Program-made: the position numbers and the translations under genes
Notes under the pieces: generated by a model
Databases searched by the model: none
What the model was told of the DNA's origin: nothing
Seen by the model: only the letters and a program-made list of their open reading frames with translations
Part shown: positions 57,004 to 64,000 of the stretch, piece after piece
How positions within the stretch are numbered: position 1 is the first letter of the stretch
Layout of the letters: each line of letters begins with the position of its first letter
Source of the DNA: Gigaspora margarita
Lineage: Eukaryota; Glomeromycota; Glomeromycetes; Diversisporales; Gigasporaceae
NCBI GenBank assembly: GCA_009809945.1
Contig: WTPW01000030.1
Span: 193,021-257,020 of the forward strand
Direction of reading: 5' to 3'
Length of the DNA: 64,000 bases

Positions 57004-57900
57004 AAATCAAGATTATCATATTTAGTAGAAATTGGAACCACTTGAACGTTCAAAAATTATCCCATATATCCGGGCCAGTTATGTTGATTATAGGCTAAAA
57101 TTATTTTGTATTGGCTGAATTAAATAATTAAACTATTAGAAAATTTTAGATGGTATCAATCTCCAGTATTTAGAAACCATTACCTCTAACATGTTTTAAT
57201 TCCATTCGAATGTTCTAGCCATGAACCTATATTACTTACGAATTATCACATTTAGCAGGATTTAGTCTATCGAACACTGACATTGTTACCTTTTGCATAT
57301 TTTAATTACTATTTCATGCTTTTTTTTTTACCCTGCCCCTAAAATCATCACATTCGCAGAATTCATGATTATTGTGTCAGTAAGAATTGACCATAAAAAT
57401 TACATCACAGTTCTGGACAAATTATATCATTAAATTAGATAGGTTAGTTAAATGATTAGAAAATTATTATTACCTCCAGCAGGTTTTATTACCATTCAAA
57501 CGTCCTAGCCATGTACCTACATTATTACAAGTCACCATATTCAACAGATTTCAGTCTATAGAACACCAAGATTACTATTCTTATATCCTTGTTTTATTGC
57601 CCTGCCCCTAAAATTGTCACTTTCGCAGATCGTGTTCAGTAAAAATTAGATCTGCTTAATTGCTCTGGATAAATTATGTTGATTGTAGTCAGCTATGTGT
57701 TTACATTACTTTATTTGTATCTTAGACAGATTTTAATCCAAGGTTATTGTGCCCAGTAAGGATCGAAACTGCTCAATCACATAGAGATTATTCTGTGGCT
57801 CCAGGGATTATGTTGATTGTGGAACAAAATTATTAATAATTAACAAGATTAATCAATTAGAAATTTGGGGTCTTACTTCTAGTGCTCAGAAATTATCACC
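57004..57900. repeat. degenerate tandem repeat, about 270-290 bp unit
   Basis: ACCCTGCCCCTAAAATCATC (about 57334) recurs as GCCCTGCCCCTAAAATTGTC (about 57600). ATTCCATTCGAATGTTCTAG recurs as ATTACCATTCAAACGTCCTAG some 288 bp later. About three decayed units; no gene. Confidence 0.6.
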
Positions 57901-59629
57901 TCATGCTCTTATTTTTTTCCATTTTATTCAATAGAATTATTACTTCTAGCAGAATCTATACTTACCAGAACAGATTTTAATTACATTCTGTATGTTTTTC
58001 TTACACACTAGAATAATCATTGTCAAATTTACTTCTATTGGGAATTTTTAATCTTTCAGTGAAAATTTAAAATTCTAAAAGTTCTGCTCCATTATTAATT
58101 CCTCCTGGTAGAGTTTTAGTAAGGTTTTGATAGCTTCCGATTAACAACACAATGAATTATCATTTTAGTAGCATTTAATCTTTAAATAAATCCATTTAAG
58201 TGCACTTATGTTATTTAATAGAACTATTACTTTTAGCAAAATTTATCTACTTAAATTGCTTGGCAAATTTTAAGTGCCTTTTGCTTTATCTATTCAAATC
58301 GCTATTTTAAACAAACTATGCTCTCTAAGATTGCTGTTTTAACAGAAACTAGTTCGTCAGAATCATTACAATATTTCTGTATATTAGATATATACTATCA
58401 TAAATTTTAGATTAAGTATTGTGTGATTCTATTGGTTAATCAAGGTGTCAAATGACTGACTTTTACCTAATAGCATCCTATAATTTTTGGGGTATAAACA
58501 AAATAAGCCGATATGATATTATTGGATAAAATAATAAAACATTATTAAATAAATTATAAATAGGCTACAATGATCAGTGTTTAAAATTTAATTTTCTTGA
58601 TGTTTTCAGAGAACGTTACAAAATTTTGAAACTATAATTATTAAAATTTGCTTTCTATTTAAAAAAATTAAACAAATTTTTTTGACATTAAAAAATAAAT
58701 TTCTATGCAGAGAACATTATTTCAGAGACATTGAAAATTTAAATTTAAATACTAGTCATAATAAATAATAATAATTATAAAGAATAGATCAAATGATAAT
58801 TTAATTAGAAATATTTTAGAGATATTGAAATTTTAAATTAAAAATTGAATTTAAACACTAGTCATAATAAATAATAATGATTTAAAGAATAACCAAATGA
58901 TTATTTAAGTAGAAAAATTCAATATTAAATTGTTAAAGCAATATCTAACTTGAGCATCAAAGATGAATAAATAATTAATTAAGATTTTTACTTAAAAAAC
59001 AAAATTACATATCAATAATATCATACAATACATACCCATTAGCTAATATTTTTGACAATAGAAAAATCAGTAACAAATTTTTTTAAAAGTATGGTGCAAG
59101 AAGACTATACTCGAAATGTTTCAATTTTAAATTACTATAATTTTTTGTACAAGAGGTTTTTTAAAAAACTGACTAGTAACTTTGTAGAGCAATATTAGTT
59201 CTATAAGTTTGCCAAATATTTTTTTGAAAAACCTTCTCTATAAAAAGTTAATGTGTTTTAAAGATTACTATTGTTTTATATATAATTACTATGTGTTTCA
59301 ATTTTAATTAACTTTAAAGTGCTATAACTTTTTGTAAAAACAACATTTTAAAAATCTGACCAGTAACTTTGCTCATTATAATAAGCTCTGCAAATTTGCC
59401 AAATAGCTTTTAAAAATATTGTCTCTATAAAAAGTTGATGCATTTTAAATTATATGCTTCTTGCACTATAGCAACATTAGATATTAGGATAAAATACTTA
59501 CCAACTAATTATCATTTTAAAATGGATAAATAAAAGATTAAATTAAAAATTTTCAAATATTATAGTATTGAATAAAAGAATAAAACTTATCAAGTATTCA
59601 TTATTTTAATAAAACAAGCATAAAAAAAA
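57901..59629. other. AT-rich spacer with short tandem duplications
   Basis: ACTAGTCATAATAAATAATA is repeated at about 58751 and 58858. A unit of about 180 bp (AGTAACTTTG, TTTGCCAAATA, CTCTATAAAAAGTT) is duplicated at about 59117-59270 and 59296-59450. No gene is recognised. Confidence 0.55.
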
Positions 59630-59669
59630 TTTTTTTTTTTAATGTTTAAGGTGAGACCTTGCTCTTATC

Positions 59670-59675
59670 TTTATT
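59670..59675 (-). terminator. polyadenylation signal AATAAA of the LINE
   Basis: AATAAA on the minus strand lies about 30 bp before the genomic poly(A) run, at the spacing expected for cleavage and tailing. Confidence 0.65.
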
Positions 59676-59816
59676 GAATTTAATTGAAACTTTTTACAAT
59701 ACTGGAAAAACTTTCGTTTTTTAAATCTAATGCTAAGAATAAAAGCTCAGACATATACTGAAATAAACTACAATACTTATCTGCGGCCTAAACCTACCAG
59801 AGTGGCCAAGGCTCAC

Positions 59817-62800
59817 CTAGATTTGTGTATATGTAAAAATATCAGAAGGGTGTGTAGAGTATTTGATCCATTTAATAAGCCAAGTTTCTATTTTGAGCAT
59901 AGAAATATGTGTTGTGGATTCATAGTCCTGTGTATGGTTTGCTGACTGACTAATTGAATTTAGGGAGATAGCAGGAGTTGGGTGTTGTAGGTGTAATTGG
60001 TGATTTTGTGATCTGTCAATGTAGTATGGAATCCAAATATTTGTATAGATGAGTTGGTTAATATGTAGCAAAAGTTGAATGGTGAGTGTTCTTGCAGTTT
60101 TTTGTGATACTGTATATTTGCTTAGTGTGTGAATAATATCTAGTGGAATGAGACCAGTTAGNGTAGAGAATAATGAGGGTTTGTTATGAGAATGATGAAT
60201 TTGTAAACTATCGAGATGCATTATTTGAGTATAGAGATCATTAGCAGTTGATTGTGAAATATTCATTTTGTTGGGTTTGAGAACATGGTGCAGTGAATCT
60301 TCTATGATTTTTAGTATAGGTTCACAGGTTGGACATATGATCCAATGTAATGCATAACTTGCTTGTTGGCATAAGTGACATTTGTTGGGATATGAAGGGT
60401 TTCTTTTGTGTAAAATGTGAGGGGAAGGGAGATCATCCATAAGTATTTTGATTCTGAATGATTTGAGTGTTGAGGACTGAAAGCTGTGTGCAAAATTTGA
60501 GATTTTTTGATTATTGTTAATATAAAGCCAGGTTGCATTCCAGCATATATGCTGGGAGATTGTTGTCCATTGTTGAAATCGGTTTTGTGATGTCCAGAGT
60601 GCGAATATGTGTGCATGGCAAACTGTTCTGACACTGTGACGAATAGGAAGTTCCATAGGAAGATTGTCAATTGAGAGTGTAAATTGAGTATTGTAGATAT
60701 TGTTGAAGTTAAAAAGAAGGTATGGAGCAATTTGTGGCTATGTGCTAGTTGGTCTGCTTTGTTGTTGAATTCATTGTCTTGATGTACAGTGACTTTATAG
60801 AAAATGATATTGAGATTATAAGATTTAATAAAATTTAGTGAAGTGTTCCAAATGGACCCGTAAGGAGTATTTAGAATATTTAGAGGTTGGGATATTGGCT
60901 TATTATTTGTGAGGTTGTTATATTTGGAAATTACTGATTGAGAGTCTGTAAAGATTTGGATTGAGCAGTTTCTAGGAGCAGTGCTAATAGCAGATAGGAT
61001 TGCTACTAGCTCAGCTTTGAAGGAACATGGCCAGAATTTAATTTGTGCCTGGAAGGTGTGTGTAATTGTTTGGTTTTCTAATTGTATCCAGCCTATTCCC
61101 ATAGAANATTGGGAATTTCCCAGATTAAGAACTGATCCATCAGTGTAGAATGTAAGTTCTGTTAGATTGCTNTTGTAATTAGCAATAAGTTGTAAAGTAT
61201 CTAGTGCAGTACTAGGGTGAAATATAGAAGGAATTTGAGGTATAGAGATAATAAGGTTTGGTGGTGGCAGTATATGTATAGGGTTTCTAATTGCAATTGA
61301 GTAGATGAGGTCCAGGTGATTTGCATTAAGGTTAATTGTTTTATCGGANTTAATTCTACCAAAAAATTTTGTGGCATGACTTGTAGGTATAAGTATAGTA
61401 CATTTGTTTGCGATGATATTAGAATTTAGTGAGCAACTAGTGCATNGAGATGTAGTAATAGAGGGAGTAGAATATAGGCATGTAAATTGTGTTTCATTAG
61501 AGCTTTTCCAGTGTGTTATTAGTGTAAAGTCAGAGGTAGTTGGTCTACGCCGTGCTTTGCCAAGAATAATTTGNTTGTTCAAGAGAGTAATAAGCCATGG
61601 CTTGGTGTGTTTAGAAAAGTGTCCTGTTGTATAACTATAATAGTTGCTTTGGGGCAGCTGGAAATGTTGGTAGAGAGTGCATTCATATAAATGACTAGTA
61701 GTTTGGTCCTCTTGATATGTGAACCATAGAGGTATTCTCCCTTTTGGTATTTTGTTGAGCCTTGGTGAGATGTGTTTCCAGTCCTGTAAGCAAGAATTAT
61801 CGAAAGAGGTAAGTTGGTTCAAAAACAAAAGATGATGTTGTCGAATTTGCTTTTTAAAAGTTGAATACTTTGGATGTGATGATAAGAGAGATTCCAATGA
61901 AATGTTTCCTTCCTTGATTGTATAGGGAATACTATAGCTAGGATTAGGATTAATTGTCCAACCAAGATGTTTGAACAATTGGATAATTTTGAAATTGGTT
62001 GTTTGTTTCTTAGGTCCATCAATAATAGGATTGGGATGTGAAAAGATGCTAGTAGTGGACCAGAGATTGTTTTGGATCTGCTGGATGCGAATATGCAGAG
62101 ATGTTCCAAGTAGGTTATTGTAATTAAGGTGTTTAACAAAGTTTGAAATATGATGTTGGAGTTGGATATCCCAAATATTTTTGATATTATATAACTGAGG
62201 ATGGATTAGAGTGCTAGTAGGAATAGTACGGCTGAGTTTGGCTTTATGTTTGATTAACCCTATATGTTGAGTAAGGATTTTGTTGCAAACTGATCTACTG
62301 ACTACAATATTTTGTAGCTGGTATTCAATAGTTGGAATAATAACAGTATTGATAATGTATCGTGCTTGAGTATCAGTAATGCAGTTTGTTTTAGCAATAT
62401 TAATAAGTTGTGAGAATACTGCAATTATAAGTTGTATTTGTTTGATTTGTTTATTATTGAGTGTAAACTGACATCCAAGGAACTTGAAAGGTTAGTCTGC
62501 TGGCCATAATGGGAGAGTTTGGTTGTTGTATATGATAGGGTTGTAGTTGGTGCTTTTGCAATTGGTTGTAAGTATGGATTTGGATGGGTTAACTTGTATA
62601 TTAGCCATAGTATAAAAGGATTCTGCAATAGATAGTATATTAGCAAGCTCTGCTTGGGATAATGCAATCCATAGTGTATCATCCATGTATGCTAGTACAG
62701 AACATTTGGCTTTAGCCTTATNAGTTGTATTGTTTTTAAGGTTTGTAANNCATGTTGTTTCAATTGTATATCCTGGTGAGTTAGAGTAAATATAGGATAT

Positions 62801-64000
62801 AAGTGGATCATAATAGATCCACCATAAAAGGTGTGTAATGGTTTCACCCTGGTCAATGCCATTCTGTACTTGATAAGATTAATTAAGACCCAGATTAGTA
62901 ATAACTGTATTTTGTCTGTCTTCAAGTAAATTAATAAGTATATTAATGATACTAGGAGGTAGTGAATGGCGTGAAAGAGAGTGTTGGAGAAGAGTAAAGT
63001 TTACAGAATCGTAAGCTTTGCTCATATCCTGAGACAACAGCCATATGTCTTTGTAGTTGCAATTAGCATCTTCAATTATGTTGTTGAGAATGTGGATTGG
63101 ATTGGATAAGCTATTGCCAGGTAAAGCAACATAATTGAATGGTGATAGTATAGGATATTGTGAAAAAATATGATTAAGTCTGTTAGTTAAAATTTTGGTA
63201 TACAGTTTTCGAAAGTACTCAATAAGACTAATAGGCTGAGTAAGGTTGAGGTTGCCATCAAAAGCATTTTTTTTAGGAATAGGAAATATTCTGCTATGTT
63301 TCCAGGATTTGGGAATGCATCCTGTAAGTAGGCATTGATTAAATAGTACTGTTATTGTAGTAATACAAGAGGAGCTAATATGTTTTCTTATTTCATAGCT
63401 TATGCCTGTGGGGCCACAAGCTTTGCCATTTGGAAGACTAGCAATTGTTTGAGTGATCTCATTGTCAGTGATAAGAAGCATAAGAGAGTTGTACTAGTTA
63501 GGATTAATATGATCGAGTGGAAGATAATGCTGGTACCAAAATTGGTCAAAAAGTGTTTGATTAATAGGTCTGTAAGCTGTCCAGTTGTAAAAGTGTGATT
63601 GAATATGTTGTTTGATCATATAAGGGTCTGTAATAAGTTGGTCTGCTAGCTTGATATTAGAAAAATGAATAGGAGGTTGATATCTGTCAAGAATATTGTT
63701 GATGGCCTGAGAGGGTTTGGAAATAAGTGTTTCACATCTTTTTTCTGAGACCTGGTTAATTTGTTGTTGTAAAAGTAAAGAATATTCAAAATGATATGCA
63801 TGATATAGTTGTTTCCAAGTATCATATGCCTGCTCGAGCCAGTTTTGAATATGAGTATAATCTAGTGATGGAAGAGAGCTAAGATTGCATTTGGTATAGG
63901 AATTAATAATACTAATATTTGAGTTAATGTGGGGTAAATAGATATTAGTATTATTTCTAATGATTTTAATAAGATGTCCAAGTTTTTTGAGTCCAATATG
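59817..64000 (-). pseudogene. LINE polyprotein: reverse transcriptase, RNase H, CCHC (frameshifted)
   Basis: From 64000 down, the frame includes a linker (LDYTHIQNWLEQAYDTWKQL) and a TAG near 63495. RT blocks follow: LPNGKACGPTGISYE, IPKSWKHSRIFPIPKK, LTQPISLIEYFRKLYTK, QDMSKAYDSV (catalytic Asp near 63027), then, after a stop at 62879, NGIDQGETITHLLWWIYYDP and YMDD at 62689-62678. RNase H shows FYTDGSV (Asp near 61140), FKAELVAIL (Glu near 61014), IFTDSQSV, and HQDNEFNNKADQLA. A CHLCQQ...HWIICPTC zinc motif lies at about 60390-60320, and the last stop is at 59817. RT copies RNA primed at a nick, and RNase H removes the template. The RNase H suggests an I/Tad/R1-like clade. At least four frame breaks and several N bases are present, so this copy is probably inactive. 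The N-terminal endonuclease is outside the window. Confidence 0.9.

Larger units (their letters stand above)
59630..64000 (-). mobile_element. non-LTR retrotransposon (RT + RNase H), 3' portion
   Basis: The element runs on the minus strand and continues past the window end. Its 3' end has a poly(A) run of about 11 (59640-59630) preceded by AATAAA at 59675-59670. Coding blocks appear in LINE order: linker, reverse transcriptase, RNase H, CCHC zinc motif. Target duplications cannot be set because the 5' end lies outside the window. Confidence 0.9.

Overview
This is a very AT-rich, repeat-laden eukaryotic window with short introns, AT-rich spacers and families that point to an arbuscular mycorrhizal fungus (Glomeromycotina, Rhizophagus-like). 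The families are BTB-BACK-TLDc proteins, a decayed TKL-like kinase, Sel1 repeats, and a kinase-like domain joined to ribonuclease-inhibitor-type leucine-rich repeats. The organism assignment is inferred from gene families and composition; no database search was possible.

Layout. 0-3.3 kb: a coding tail relic, a broken kinase and a broken Sel1-repeat gene, both on the minus strand. 3.3-10.7 kb: non-coding, packed with inverted-repeat elements, including hAT-like elements at 3693-4754 and 8484-9916 and a perfect hairpin interrupted by an assembly gap. 10.7-20 kb: a BTB-BACK-TLDc cluster. It holds one minus-strand gene with a single TLDc domain and two tandem plus-strand genes with two TLDc domains each, plus a relic BTB exon. 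All three genes have a 248-nt first exon and the same intron position. 20-28 kb: spacer and a decayed CACTA/Plavaka-like transposon (24.6-26.8 kb) that itself received a 5'-truncated LINE. 28.07-32.63 kb: a predicted pseudokinase followed by about 37 LRRs, separated by one in-frame stop. 32.6-41.9 kb: gene-poor, with a tRNA-derived SINE, two hAT-like elements, several TA-flanked MITEs and minisatellites. 41.9-45.0 kb: a degenerate gene of unknown family with a C-terminal zinc-binding motif, split by a TA-flanked hairpin element. 45-53 kb: a roughly 100-bp satellite array, itself interrupted, and more MITEs. 53.3-57 kb: a broken BTB-BACK-TLDc gene beside a translocated duplicate of the 3' end of the 17.7-20.0 kb gene. 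57-59.6 kb: degenerate tandem repeats. 59.6 kb to the window end: the 3' part of a non-LTR retrotransposon (RT plus RNase H plus CCHC) on the minus strand.

The coding part looks like expanded signalling or recognition families (BTB-TLDc adaptors, kinase-like, LRR and Sel1 scaffolds) that duplicate and decay among transposons. The best-supported novelty is a set of hAT-like non-autonomous elements. Their termini start TAGNG/CAGTG, several keep 8-bp target duplications, and three carry subterminal arrays of short GAAAC-core motifs. Also notable are the pseudokinase-LRR gene and several insertions that can be checked against an empty site inside this same window.
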